A stretch of DNA of 64,000 nucleotides from Gemmatimonas groenlandica (GCF_013004105.1 NZ_CP053085.1:4154001-4218000), one strand, 5' to 3'; positions 19,209 through 27,395 are shown, counted from the stretch's first letter. The notes: generated by a model from the letters alone, not told the origin. Numbers and translations: made by a program.

Positions 19209-19414
19209 AGGTCTCGATGTGATGGTGTGGATATGGGCGAGCAGATGGCGACGCGAGCAGAAAGTACCACCGCCACGTCGCACGGTCCACGTGCGGTAGC
19301 TGGTCGCCGCATGGTCGGTTCGGGTACTATTCATCATCACGTGCGTTGTGAATGGTATCGCGAGATCCGTCCGCTCGTCGCGACGCCCTTCCCGTCTTTC
19401 TCTTGCGAGTCCTC

Positions 19415-20194
19415 ATGCGCTGGTCTGGTCTGCTCCTGCCCGTCGTGGTGTTCACCGCTGCCTGTTCTGCCGGCAACGAGGCTGACGCCGTCCAGCGCGA
19501 TCCGGCGTTGCGCGCACCGGCACCGGCAGGGGCACCGTCACCGGCCACGGCCAAACCGCTTGGCCACGCGCTCACTGGCACACTGGTCGAGCGAATCGCG
19601 GTCTCGCCCTATGTCTACCTCCGGCTGAATACGGCAACAGGCGAGCTGTGGGTGGCGGTTCTCGAGGCGCCGCTGACCGTCGGTGCACAGGTAACCGTGT
19701 ACAACGCCCTGCTCATGGAGCAGTTCGAGTCGAAGACGCTGAAGCGCACCTTTGACCGGATCTACTTCGGGTCGCTCGAGGCACCGGGCACTCAGCCCAC
19801 CGAGATGGCGGGTACTGATGGCGAGCCCACCACGATGGGCGCACCGCCGGCTCTCGACGCGCAGGTCGCACCGGTGGCCAAGGCTACCGGCGCGGACGCG
19901 CGGACGATCGCGGAGCTGTGGACGCAGAAGGATCGGCTGGCCAACACGGTGGTCTCGGTGCGCGGCACCGTGGTGAAGTACAATGCCGCCGTGATGGGCA
20001 AGAATTGGATTCACCTGCAAGACGGCAGCGGTGACGCCGCCAAGGGCACGCACGACATCACCCTGACCACGCTGGATGACGTCACGGTGGGCGCCACGGT
20101 GACGATGACCGGCACGGTGCGCCTGAATCGCGATGTGGGCGCGGGTTACACGTTCCCGGTGCTGATCGAAGACGCCAAGGTGGTTGTGAAGTAG
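19415..20194 (+). CDS. lipoprotein with OB-fold (NrfJ-like) domains
   Basis: 259 residues from ATG at 19415. Lipobox FTAAC puts lipidation at Cys17. The sequence LTGTLVERIAVSPYVYLRLN with GELWVAVLEAPLTVGAQVTV, and later VVSVRGTVVKYNAAVMGKNW with IHLQDGSG and VGATVTMTGTVRLNRDVGAG, are two beta-barrel OB-like repeats. The second resembles the NrfJ-type cytochrome-associated OB domain family (GTVVK, then W-I-H-L-Q-D-G-S-G). An alanine/proline-rich linker joins lipid anchor and domains. Likely a periplasmic membrane-anchored binding protein; ligand unknown. Confidence 0.7.
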   Translation: MRWSGLLLPVVVFTAACSAGNEADAVQRDPALRAPAPAGAPSPATAKPLGHALTGTLVERIAVSPYVYLRLNTATGELWVAVLEAPLTVGAQVTVYNALLMEQFESKTLKRTFDRIYFGSLEAPGTQPTEMAGTDGEPTTMGAPPALDAQVAPVAKATGADARTIAELWTQKDRLANTVVSVRGTVVKYNAAVMGKNWIHLQDGSGDAAKGTHDITLTTLDDVTVGATVTMTGTVRLNRDVGAGYTFPVLIEDAKVVVK

Positions 20195-20291
20195 GCGGTC
20201 TAGTGCCCGACCGGGCGCCTCATGTTGATCGATCCTCCTTCGAACCGTATGCTTTGTCGATGAAGAATCCAACCGTGGCCGCCGTCCCTTC

Positions 20292-22595
20292 GTGAGCGAC
20301 GTCCTCCTCGCCCTGGTGGTGATGGCGCTGCCGCTCGCGCCCGCATTCGCGCAGTCGCCCGTTGTCATCGCCGGCCCGCCGGCACCCGTGGCCCCGGCGG
20401 TGATCACCCGCGACTCCGCGCAGCACGCCACCGTACGCGCCATCAAGCTCACCGCGCCAATCACGCTCGATGGGGTACTCGACGAGGCGGTCTACACCCG
20501 CGAGGCGCCGTTCGGTGGGCTGATACAAGTCGCGCCTGACGCCGGAGCACCGGCCACCGAGCGCAGCGACATCTGGATCACGTACGACGATCGCAACATC
20601 TACCTCTCCTGTCGCTGCTACGACGCGTCACCGCCCGCGGAGTGGATCGTGAACGAGCTGCGGCGCGACACCGGTGGCCTGCGCAACAACGAACACATCG
20701 GCGTCCTGTTCGACACGTTCTACGATCGCCGCAGCGGGTTTGCGTTCTACACCAATCCCCTCGGCGCGCGCGCCGACTACTCCATCGTGGACGAAGGCGC
20801 CTCGAACACCGACTGGAATCCAGTGTGGACGTCGAAGACGGGCCGCTTCGATGGCGGATGGACTGTGGAGATGGCGATTCCGTTCAAGTCGCTGCGCTAT
20901 CGCGCCGGCGCGGATCAGGTGTGGGGCATGCAGATCCGGCGTTCGATTCGGCACAAGAACGAATGGGATTACCTCACGCCGGTCCCGCGTATCCTGGCCG
21001 GGCCGCAGGCACTGAATCGCGTGTCGGCCGGCGGTACGTTGGTGGGTCTCGATCTCCCCGAGACCGGCAAGAACATCGAGCTCAAGCCGTACGTGGTCGC
21101 GCGCACCTCCACCGACCGGGTACGCACACCAGCCATCAACAACAGCTTTGCTAGCGAAGTCGGCGGCGACATCAAGTACGCCGTCACGCCCAATCTTACG
21201 GCGGATCTGACCGTCAACACCGATTTCGCGCAAGTCGAGGCCGATGAGCAACAGCTCAACCTGACGCGATTCAGTCTGTTCTTTCCTGAGAAGCGCGAGT
21301 TCTTCCTCGAAGGTCGCGGCATCTTCGACTTTGCCCGCGGCGGTAACGGAGCATTCGGTGGCAACGGTGGCGCCGACACGCCGCAGCTGTTCTACACGCG
21401 ACGCATCGGACTCGATAACGGTGGCGTGGTGCCGATCAACGTGGGCGGCCGTCTCACCGGGAAGCTGGGTAAGTACGCGATCGGCCTGATGAACATCGGC
21501 ACGTCGGGTGACGCGGCGTTCAAAGCCGAGCCGACCAATTTCACCGTCGTGCGCGTGAAGCGCGATGTGCTGCAGCGTAGTTCGATCGGCGCGATGATCA
21601 CCAATCGGTCGGTGGCCGCGTCGGGCGCTGGATCGAATACCGTGTTCGGCCTGGATGGCGCGTTCCTGCTGTCGCAAGCGCTCACGGCCGGCGCCTACTG
21701 GGCGCAGAGTCAGACCACGGGCATCGCCGGCGACGATCAGAGCTATCAGGGACGGTTGGACTACAGTGTCGATCGGTTCGGAGCGAAAGCCGAGTTTCTT
21801 GGCGTGGGCCGCAACTTTGATCCGCAGGTCGGCTTTCGTCGGCGCTCCGACATCAACCGGTCGTTCGGCGAAGTGCGATTCAGTCCCCGGCCCGCGAACC
21901 AGACGGTGGTGCGCAAGTTCACCGGCACCGCGTCGGGCGAGTATGTGGAGAACGGGCTGGGCATCGTGGAGACGCGCGTGTGGCGCGGCCACGTCGACAC
22001 TGAGTTCGCGAACAGCGACGTGGTAGGGCTCGACGTCACGCGCAATTATGAGTTCCTGCGTCAGCCCTTTACGCCATCCGGGGCGCCATCGGCCATCGCG
22101 CCCGGTGGATACGGATTCTCCGACGTGTCGCTGTCGTACGCCTTTGGCGCGCAGCGCCGGGCCTCGGGTACGATTCGCCTGCAGGCCGGACAGTTCTACG
22201 ATGGCACGATCAGCAGCATCACGATCGGACCGGGGAGCACGGGATCGACGGCCCGCATTGCCATCCTGCAGCGGCTCGCATTGGAACCGACGTTTTCGAT
22301 TACGCGCATCGATCGACCCACGTCGTCTTTCACCACACGTCTCGCCCGGGCGCGCGTAGACTACGGGTTCACACCGCTCATGTTTGCGAGCGGGCTCGTG
22401 CAGTACAACTCGGCCGACCGTGCGTTCAGCACGAACCTGCGCTTTCGCTGGGAGTACGCGCCGGGCAGCGAGCTGTTTCTCGTGTACACCGACGAACGCG
22501 ATGTGCGCGACGACCGCTACGCCACGCCGACGACGGTGCGCGGACTCAAGAACCGCGCGCTCGTGGTGAAGTTCAATCGACTGTTTCGGTACTAG
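20292..22595 (+). CDS. DUF5916 outer-membrane-type protein with N-terminal CBM9-like domain
   Basis: 767 residues. LTAPITLDGVLDEAVYTREA and ITYDDRNIYLSCRCYDASPP form a carbohydrate-binding family 9-like domain. The remaining 500 residues (VWGMQIRRSIRHKNEWDYLT, SLFFPEKREFFLEGRGIFDF, then alternating beta strands ending in LVVKFNRLFRY) are the DUF5916 domain, thought to form an outer-membrane beta-barrel. The final aromatic residue is typical of outer-membrane proteins. The GTG start gives a hydrophobic leader (LLALVVMALPLAPAFAQ) without the usual basic n-region. The upstream in-frame codons encode RGRRPFV but hold no start codon, so the N-terminus is uncertain. Function unknown. Confidence 0.85.
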   Translation: MSDVLLALVVMALPLAPAFAQSPVVIAGPPAPVAPAVITRDSAQHATVRAIKLTAPITLDGVLDEAVYTREAPFGGLIQVAPDAGAPATERSDIWITYDDRNIYLSCRCYDASPPAEWIVNELRRDTGGLRNNEHIGVLFDTFYDRRSGFAFYTNPLGARADYSIVDEGASNTDWNPVWTSKTGRFDGGWTVEMAIPFKSLRYRAGADQVWGMQIRRSIRHKNEWDYLTPVPRILAGPQALNRVSAGGTLVGLDLPETGKNIELKPYVVARTSTDRVRTPAINNSFASEVGGDIKYAVTPNLTADLTVNTDFAQVEADEQQLNLTRFSLFFPEKREFFLEGRGIFDFARGGNGAFGGNGGADTPQLFYTRRIGLDNGGVVPINVGGRLTGKLGKYAIGLMNIGTSGDAAFKAEPTNFTVVRVKRDVLQRSSIGAMITNRSVAASGAGSNTVFGLDGAFLLSQALTAGAYWAQSQTTGIAGDDQSYQGRLDYSVDRFGAKAEFLGVGRNFDPQVGFRRRSDINRSFGEVRFSPRPANQTVVRKFTGTASGEYVENGLGIVETRVWRGHVDTEFANSDVVGLDVTRNYEFLRQPFTPSGAPSAIAPGGYGFSDVSLSYAFGAQRRASGTIRLQAGQFYDGTISSITIGPGSTGSTARIAILQRLALEPTFSITRIDRPTSSFTTRLARARVDYGFTPLMFASGLVQYNSADRAFSTNLRFRWEYAPGSELFLVYTDERDVRDDRYATPTTVRGLKNRALVVKFNRLFRY

Positions 22596-22602
22596 GGCAG
22601 TC

Positions 22603-23733
22603 GTGGCGACGGCATTGCACACCGACATCATCGACTTCGGCAAGGGACAGCCGTCGCTGTCGCTCCTGCCGTTGGCAGCCTGGCGTGCGGCCACGGACCA
22701 CTGTCTCGCGCAGGGCGATGCCGGGCTTCTGCAGTACGGGGCCGACGAGGGCGATGCGGGATTTCGCGAATCGCTCGCGCAGTTCCTGAGCCGGCGATAT
22801 GCGATGCCGGTGACGGCGGCAGAGTTGGTGGTATCGGCCGGCGCGTCGCAGGCGCTCGATCTGGTCTGCACTCGATTTACGCGCCCGGGTGACACGATCT
22901 TCGTAGAAGCGCCGACGTACTTTCTCGCGCTCGACATCTTCCGCGATCACGGCCTTCAGGTAGTCGGCATTCCCATCGACGAGGACGGGATTCGCGTCGA
23001 TGCGCTGCAGGACGCGCTGGTGCACCATCGTGCCGCGTTCCTCTACACGGTCCCATCGTTTCAGAATCCGTCAGGGACCACGATGTCGGCGGCTCGGCGC
23101 GAGCAGCTCATGGCGGTCAGTCGATCGCACGATCTCCTGATCATCGCCGACGAGGTCTATCAGCTGCTCGACTTCGGTAGCGCGCCACCTCCGCCGCTCG
23201 CGGCCTACGTGCACACGGCGCGCGTGCTCTCGATTGGCTCGTTCTCCAAGATTTGTGCGCCGGGACTGCGACTGGGGTGGCTACACGGCGCACCTGCGTT
23301 GCTGAACACCATCACGCAATCGGGCCTCGTGCAAAGTGGTGGCGGGCTCAATCCGTTCGTGTCGGGCGCCATGCGCAGCTTGATCGATCTCGGGCTCGCC
23401 GATACGGTCCTCGACGGCTTACGGCGCGTGTACGCCGAGCGGTCGGCGGTGTTGTGCCGCGCGATGCGCGAGCTACTGCCGGCCGTGACGTTCGTCGAAC
23501 CCACGGGGGGATACTTCGTGTGGGCGCAGTTACCGGCGGCGCAATCAGCGGCGGAGTTGCTGCCCTTTGCGAGGACTGGTGGCGTGGCCTTTCATCCGGG
23601 CACGCGATTCAGCAGCGGCGGGTTCGGGCGGCACGTGCGACTGAGCTTCGCGTACTACGACGCGCCGGAGTTGGTGGAGGGGGTGCTGCGGCTAGCGCAG
23701 GTGCCGTTCCCCTCTACACGCCAAACTGCGTGA
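22603..23733 (+). CDS. PLP-dependent aminotransferase, class I/II (MocR/2-aminoadipate type)
   Basis: 376 residues from GTG at 22603, eight bases after the DUF5916 stop. It is a fold-type I aminotransferase. VSAGASQALDLVCTRFTRPG gives the cofactor phosphate loop, FLYTVPSFQNPSGTTMSAAR the substrate-side NPxG segment, and IIADEVYQ the Asp that pairs with the pyridine nitrogen. Lys in IGSFSKICAPGLRLGW forms the Schiff base. The closest family pattern is that of 2-aminoadipate/aromatic aminotransferases and MocR C-terminal domains without a DNA-binding part. Amino-acid substrate not determined. The last 20 bases overlap the convergent DUF1569 gene. Confidence 0.9.
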   Translation: MATALHTDIIDFGKGQPSLSLLPLAAWRAATDHCLAQGDAGLLQYGADEGDAGFRESLAQFLSRRYAMPVTAAELVVSAGASQALDLVCTRFTRPGDTIFVEAPTYFLALDIFRDHGLQVVGIPIDEDGIRVDALQDALVHHRAAFLYTVPSFQNPSGTTMSAARREQLMAVSRSHDLLIIADEVYQLLDFGSAPPPPLAAYVHTARVLSIGSFSKICAPGLRLGWLHGAPALLNTITQSGLVQSGGGLNPFVSGAMRSLIDLGLADTVLDGLRRVYAERSAVLCRAMRELLPAVTFVEPTGGYFVWAQLPAAQSAAELLPFARTGGVAFHPGTRFSSGGFGRHVRLSFAYYDAPELVEGVLRLAQVPFPSTRQTA

Positions 23734-24178
23734 GATGATGATCGAGGTGCTTCGAGAAGAGCACGTTCCACTCGGCGGCCGTGAGCGGTCCGAACGACGG
23801 CGATTCCCGACCTTCGAACGCTGAGGTCCCGTCGCCTGCGACGCGTCGGACATATGCGATCAGGCGGGCGCGCTCCGATGAGAAATCGCGCGCATCCTTG
23901 ATACGGAAAGCCGGCGCGGTGGGGGAGCTGCGTGGATACGGCGCCGGTCCCACGACCTTGTCCTTCACCATGGTACGCAATACCCAGCGCAGCAGCGGAT
24001 TGGGTCGTGGGTACTGTCCGCTGTAGACCATGTCGTAGGCCACGCTGCAGTGCGCCAGCATTTGGGCGACCGACATCTTCCCCCAGAGCGGCGTGCTGTC
24101 AGGCGTCAGCGCCTCGATGCGGCGGATGGCGGCGTCCGCTTCTGCGTGATCGAACAGATTGGCATACGTGGGCGTCAT
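23714..24178 (-). CDS. DUF1569 (DinB-like fold) protein
   Basis: 154 residues. MSVAQMLAHCSVAYDMVYSG is the DUF1569 signature: a four-helix bundle related to DinB/YfiT with a potential metal-binding His in MLAHC. The C-terminal end LFSKHLDHHLTQFGV supplies the other histidines (KHLDHHLTQF). Such proteins bind a divalent metal through three histidines; their substrate, possibly a thiol or a damaged base, is unknown. It is convergent with the aminotransferase and overlaps it by 20 bases. Confidence 0.85.
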   Translation of the reverse strand: MTPTYANLFDHAEADAAIRRIEALTPDSTPLWGKMSVAQMLAHCSVAYDMVYSGQYPRPNPLLRWVLRTMVKDKVVGPAPYPRSSPTAPAFRIKDARDFSSERARLIAYVRRVAGDGTSAFEGRESPSFGPLTAAEWNVLFSKHLDHHLTQFGV

Positions 24179-24223
24179 GATGAGATGATCACGCGGCGCT
24201 CCGCGAAGGGCAAGGCATCACCG

Positions 24224-24489
24224 ATGACGGCGGCGCTCGCTGCGCTTCGCCTTAGCAACCGCCTCGACCGCGAACTCGGCGCCGGCGGCGAACGGCTACT
24301 GCCTTTCGCCGCTGTGATGCGCAGCGCCAAGGCGTGATCCACCACGACATCGAGCCGGAGAGCATTCCCCTGCACGATCACTCGGCGCTCGTCGCCGCCA
24401 TCGCCATCGCCGTGGAAAGCGCTGCCGGCCAACGCATGACGCAAGCCGGCCTCTCGCTCGGCACGACGCAGTACACGAGTCTCGAGTAG
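24224..24489 (+). pseudogene. remnant of a Ser/Thr protein kinase gene
   Basis: No intact gene lies between 24179 and 24595, but two kinase fragments are readable on the plus strand. From ATG at 24224, MTAALAALRLSNRLDRELGA followed by GG matches the glycine-rich N-terminus of gemmatimonad Ser/Thr kinases. From about 24319, QRQGVIHHDIEPESIPLHDH corresponds to HRDIKPENILL, followed by degenerate DFG (VAAIAIA), then RMTQAGLSLGTTQYTSLE, which corresponds to GTPQYMSPE, and a stop at 24487. The sequence between the two blocks is missing, a frameshift joins them, and key residues (HRD Arg, Lys, DFG Asp) are lost. Confidence 0.8.
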
Positions 24490-24558
24490 GCGATGGGCGA
24501 ACGCACCATCGATGCGAAGCCGTGACGGCCTTGGACCGCCCGTAGCCCGCTGCCGAAG

Positions 24559-24587
24559 TTGACCTATTTGAGTGGTCAGAATATATT
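24559..24587 (+). promoter_or_regulatory. sigma-70-type promoter of the Phd/VapC module
   Basis: TTGACC at 24559-24564 and TATATT at 24582-24587 are separated by 17 bases, the ideal spacing for the housekeeping sigma factor. The -10 is followed by eight bases and the antitoxin ATG at 24596. The transcription start would lie at about 24594-24596, so the mRNA is predicted to be leaderless or nearly so. Confidence 0.75.
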
Positions 24588-24596
24588 GACCACTCA
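24569..24596. promoter_or_regulatory. operator of the Phd/VapC module
   Basis: TGAGTGGTCA (24569-24578) and TGACCACTCA (24587-24596) are a perfect 10-base inverted repeat around an 8-base AT-rich spacer. It covers the -10 box and the transcription start and ends at the A of the antitoxin ATG. This is where a Phd/YefM antitoxin or its toxin complex would repress its own promoter. Confidence 0.8.
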
Positions 24597-24823
24597 TGCC
24601 GACCATCCCGATCTCCGAAGCGAAAGCCAGGCTGGCCGCCCTCGTGCGGGAAGTCGCGGCATCCGGCGAGGGCTACGTGATCAGCGTGAACGGCCACCCC
24701 ATGGCCGAGCTGCGCCCCTTCGTGCCCGTTCCCACACCTGGGCGCTTCAAAGACGCGATTCGCTTCAGCGATGACGCCTTTGCGCCGCTTTCCAACGAGG
24801 ATGCCGAAGCCTCGGGGCTATGA
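24596..24823 (+). CDS. Phd/YefM-family antitoxin
   Basis: 75 residues from ATG at 24596. MPTIPISEAKARLAALVREV is the N-terminal DNA-binding module of Phd/YefM antitoxins (beta strand, then the SEAKARL helix), followed by YVISVNGHPMAELRPFVPVP. The acidic C-terminal tail (RFSDDAFAPLSNEDAEASGL) is the type of segment that wraps the toxin. Four-base ATGA overlap with the PIN toxin gene gives coupled translation. Regulated by the operator at its start; no ribosome-binding site is seen, which agrees with a leaderless transcript. Confidence 0.92.
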   Translation: MPTIPISEAKARLAALVREVAASGEGYVISVNGHPMAELRPFVPVPTPGRFKDAIRFSDDAFAPLSNEDAEASGL

Positions 24824-25224
24824 CCGATCTTGTTCAGCCGCTGCTGCTCGACACGGTCGCGTTCATCTTCTGGCACGCCGATAGTCCGCGCCTGTCGCCA
24901 GCAGCGCGTCGCGCCATGCTGGAGGCGCCACAGCGCACGGTGTACGTGAGCGCCGCCAGCGCCTTCGAGATCGCGACCAAGGTGCGACTCGGGAAACTCA
25001 CGGTCCCTCCGGCCATGCTCAACGACTTTGCGTACGTCGTTGCAGCGGATGGTTTTCGATTGCTCGACGTCGATGCGGCGTCGGCGATTCGCGCGGGTCA
25101 ACTCGAGAGCGACCATCGCGACCCCTTCGATCGACTAATCAGTGCGCAGGCACTCGCCCTCAAGGGAGCCGTCGTGACCAACGACGCCGCCTTCGCCGAC
25201 CTTGGCGTCGACGTGTTCTGGTAG
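24820..25224 (+). CDS. vapC: PIN-domain (VapC-type) toxin ribonuclease
   Basis: 134 residues. LLLDTVAFIFWHADSPRLSP is the first strand with the conserved Asp. SAASAFEIATKVRLGKLTVP carries the conserved acidic residue of helix 3, and RDPFDRLISAQALALKGAVV followed by TNDAAFADLGVDVFW supplies the DxxD and the final Asp of a PIN active site. Family members cut tRNA or rRNA in a Mg-dependent manner and are neutralised by the cognate antitoxin. In the type that pairs with Phd/YefM antitoxins the motif DRDPFDRLL is usual; here HRDPFDRLI matches. Length is normal, and no frameshift is seen, so the module looks functional. Confidence 0.92.
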   Translation: MTDLVQPLLLDTVAFIFWHADSPRLSPAARRAMLEAPQRTVYVSAASAFEIATKVRLGKLTVPPAMLNDFAYVVAADGFRLLDVDAASAIRAGQLESDHRDPFDRLISAQALALKGAVVTNDAAFADLGVDVFW

Positions 25225-25284
25225 CGACGCGTAGACGCCGTGCGCACGCCGCCCGTTCAACGCGTCAGCGTCGTTTACAACACG

Positions 25285-25707
25285 CTACAGCAGCACATCA
25301 CCACGCCGAATGCCTGCCGCCACGGCTTCGGCGCGGCGATGCACGCCAAGTTTTTCGAAGACGGCGGCCAAGTGAAACTTGACCGTACTGCGGCTGATGC
25401 CGAGCCGGACGCCGATGGCGGCATTGCTCAAGCCTTCGGACAAGGCCTGCAGCACGTCGCGCTCGCGATCAGACAGAGCTGAGGCTGCGCCATTGCCGCT
25501 CGTGCCGGCGTCGATCTCGCTCGTTTCCGGCAGGCGCAGATTCCCACCCGTTCCCTCAGGGGCGCTGACAACACGCACGTCAGCGGCGGCAGCGGTCGAG
25601 ACAAAGCGGACATCGGCATGGGAGCCTAGTGCGTCGCGCAACACGCGTCGCGTCCAAGGGTCGGCGACATCGACAAAGATGCGAACCGGATGGGGCCGTT
25701 CGGTCAT
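25285..25707 (-). CDS. LuxR-type regulator with abbreviated N-terminal domain
   Basis: 140 residues from ATG at 25707, overlapping the protease stop by four bases (ATGA). The C-terminal half is a full LuxR/GerE helix-turn-helix: SALSDRERDVLQALSEGLSN, then IGVRLGISRSTVKFHLAAVF. The N-terminal 70 residues (PVRIFVDVADPWTRRVLRDA, LGSHADVRFVSTAAAADVRV) resemble the first strands and helices of a response-regulator receiver but are too short. No phosphoacceptor Asp with conserved Lys is identifiable, so it is probably not phosphorylated. Last gene of the sigma/HtrA cluster and probably its transcription output or feedback regulator. Confidence 0.8.
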   Translation of the reverse strand: MTERPHPVRIFVDVADPWTRRVLRDALGSHADVRFVSTAAAADVRVVSAPEGTGGNLRLPETSEIDAGTSGNGAASALSDRERDVLQALSEGLSNAAIGVRLGISRSTVKFHLAAVFEKLGVHRRAEAVAAGIRRGDVLL

Positions 25708-26396
25708 CGGGCTCGCCACCCGCGTGACCACCCATGGGCCAAGCGAGCGGTGGCGCCAACACGCGCCACAAAGGCGTCCACGTCGGCGATGGGTACCGCG
25801 AGCCCCAACCCACGAGCGATCATCGTGCTCACGCCAACCATCGCGCCATGCGCATCCACGACTGGTCCACCCGAGTTGCCGGGTGCCAAGCGCACATCCA
25901 ACTGCGCCCACGGCAATGCCCGTTGCGGCAAGGGCAACTCGGCATCGCTGCGCAGCGGTCCAATGGCATGGACGACTCCGGTCGTGATGGCATGTCGAAC
26001 GCCCAGGGGATGTCCGACCGCCATGACCACCTGTCCGACACGCAACGGTGCTTTGTCGGCAGGCGGCACGGGTCTCCAACTGGCAGGCGCGTCATCACAG
26101 GAGACTAACGCCAGGTCCCGGACGGTGTCACGGGCGACCAACGTTGCCCGGCGCGTGACGCCGTCAGCACCCGTGAGCGTGATCGGCTCGTGTGTCACCA
26201 CATGCGCGTTGGAGACGATAAGACATCGCCCGTTCGCGTCGCGCGCCCACACGACGCCAGCGCCGCTGTGCGTGCTTCGGCCTTCGCCCGCCTCAACATG
26301 GACCACGCCGGCGGTGGCGTGCGCAATCATGTGCCCACCATCGACCTGCGCGCTCTGCAGGTCGATGGTGGACGTCGCCGAACTCTCCGTCGGCAT
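25704..26396 (-). CDS. trypsin-like (HtrA/S1C-type) serine protease, catalytically complete
   Basis: 230 residues from ATG at 26396. SNAHVVTHE has His65, VRDLALVSC has Asp94 and APGNSGGPVVD has Ser175, so the triad is intact. GVVWARDANGRCLIVSNAHV is a normal S1C segment. There is no PDZ domain and no obvious signal peptide or membrane anchor at this start, in contrast to DegP-like proteins. The start is nine bases after the stop of the PDZ gene. A perfect 15-base-pair hairpin lies just inside the coding region (26335-26371) and may affect its translation. It could cleave a regulator such as an anti-sigma factor, but no anti-sigma gene is visible. Confidence 0.85.
   Translation of the reverse strand: MPTESSATSTIDLQSAQVDGGHMIAHATAGVVHVEAGEGRSTHSGAGVVWARDANGRCLIVSNAHVVTHEPITLTGADGVTRRATLVARDTVRDLALVSCDDAPASWRPVPPADKAPLRVGQVVMAVGHPLGVRHAITTGVVHAIGPLRSDAELPLPQRALPWAQLDVRLAPGNSGGPVVDAHGAMVGVSTMIARGLGLAVPIADVDAFVARVGATARLAHGWSRGWRAR
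26335..26371 (-). promoter_or_regulatory. perfect 15-bp hairpin at the 5' end of the protease coding region
   Basis: Positions 26335-26349 are the exact reverse complement of 26357-26371, separated by a 7-base loop (26350-26356). On the minus-strand mRNA the stem begins about 25 bases after the protease start codon and covers codons 9-21. A perfect 15-pair stem inside coding sequence is unlikely by chance. It could be an attenuator, an RNase site or a translational switch between the PDZ and protease genes. Confidence 0.6.
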
Positions 26397-26405
26397 ACGG
26401 AACCG

Positions 26406-27395
26406 TTACCGCGCGCCGCGACGCGCTTCGCGACGCGTGCGCTGGCCGTCGTTGCCGCCGGGGCGCTCCCCGATGGTGACGATCACGCGCACAAACACCC
26501 CACCGCGGAGCAGGTCGAAGGAGACCGCGCGCCCCGGGGGCATGTGTTGCAGCACATCCAACACATCATGGGGTTCGTGTACGGCCGTACCATCCAGTGC
26601 CAGCACGATGTCGCCGACCAACAAGCCGCTCGTCGCAGCGGGCCCGCCGTCAGCCGTACCGATGATCAGCAAGCCGCCTTCGCGTCCCTGCGCAGCAACT
26701 TTGGCCGATTCGCCCACGCGCACGGCCTGCAGCGCCGCGCCAAGCCATCCGCGCGGGACGTAGCCCGTGGCGACCAGCTGCGAGACGACGCGTTCGACCG
26801 TGTCTGCCGGAATGGTGGTTGCGAGTTGCTGACTCAGGCCACCGCTGTTGATGCCATGCACCCGACCGGCGGCGTCGACGAGCGGACTGCCACCGAAGCC
26901 TGGGTAGAGCGCGAAGCCCGACTGAATGCGACGCGTGTATTCACCACCCTTCCAGGTGCGCCACGCACCACCAATCGCACTCACCGCGCCGAACGACACG
27001 CGAGGTCCGCTGTCGTCGAGTCGCGCGACCGCCATCACGAGATGTCCCGGTCGCAGCGTCGCGGGATCACCAACCGCGGCCGACCCGAACGACACGCCAG
27101 CCTCGACGCGAAGCACGGCGAGGTCACTGGACGCATCGCGCCCGACGAGCGTAGCGGCAACGCGTCGGCCATCGGGGATGGTGACGGTAATGTTTTGTTC
27201 GCGACGTACCGTGGCGTCGGTGGTGACGATCAGCCCGTCGCGCCAATGCACGCCGGTTGATGCGAGTTTTTCGCGGGCATGCACGGCCACGACGGCCTGT
27301 GCGGCGTGTGCCACGGCGCTGGCTAGTTGATCGGAGACCGCAATGAGCGACAGCGGCTCGGTGTGTGGAACTTCGTGCGTATCGGCGTGCGACAT
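26406..27395 (-). CDS. catalytically dead HtrA-like protein with PDZ domain
   Basis: 329 residues from ATG at 27395. The chymotrypsin-like core is recognisable (DGLIVTTDATV, SSDLAVLRVEAG, GFGGSPLVDAAG), but the catalytic His is replaced in the TTDATV segment and Ser in the GNSGGP position is Gly (Gly168 in GFGGSP); only Asp91 remains. A PDZ domain follows (residues about 215-310: GWLGAALQAVRVGESAKVAA, GLLVGDIVLALDGTAVHEPH) and a basic tail rich in Arg. It would bind peptides or the neighbouring protease, not cut. No signal peptide at this start. Its place upstream of an intact protease suggests a regulatory or adaptor subunit. An upstream ORF extension lacks homology and was not used. Confidence 0.82.
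   Translation of the reverse strand: MSHADTHEVPHTEPLSLIAVSDQLASAVAHAAQAVVAVHAREKLASTGVHWRDGLIVTTDATVRREQNITVTIPDGRRVAATLVGRDASSDLAVLRVEAGVSFGSAAVGDPATLRPGHLVMAVARLDDSGPRVSFGAVSAIGGAWRTWKGGEYTRRIQSGFALYPGFGGSPLVDAAGRVHGINSGGLSQQLATTIPADTVERVVSQLVATGYVPRGWLGAALQAVRVGESAKVAAQGREGGLLIIGTADGGPAATSGLLVGDIVLALDGTAVHEPHDVLDVLQHMPPGRAVSFDLLRGGVFVRVIVTIGERPGGNDGQRTRREARRGAR

Noticed and set aside
20628-22937. A 769-codon open frame on the minus strand across the DUF5916 gene
   Set aside because: Arg/His-rich, no motif, antisense to a well-conserved protein.
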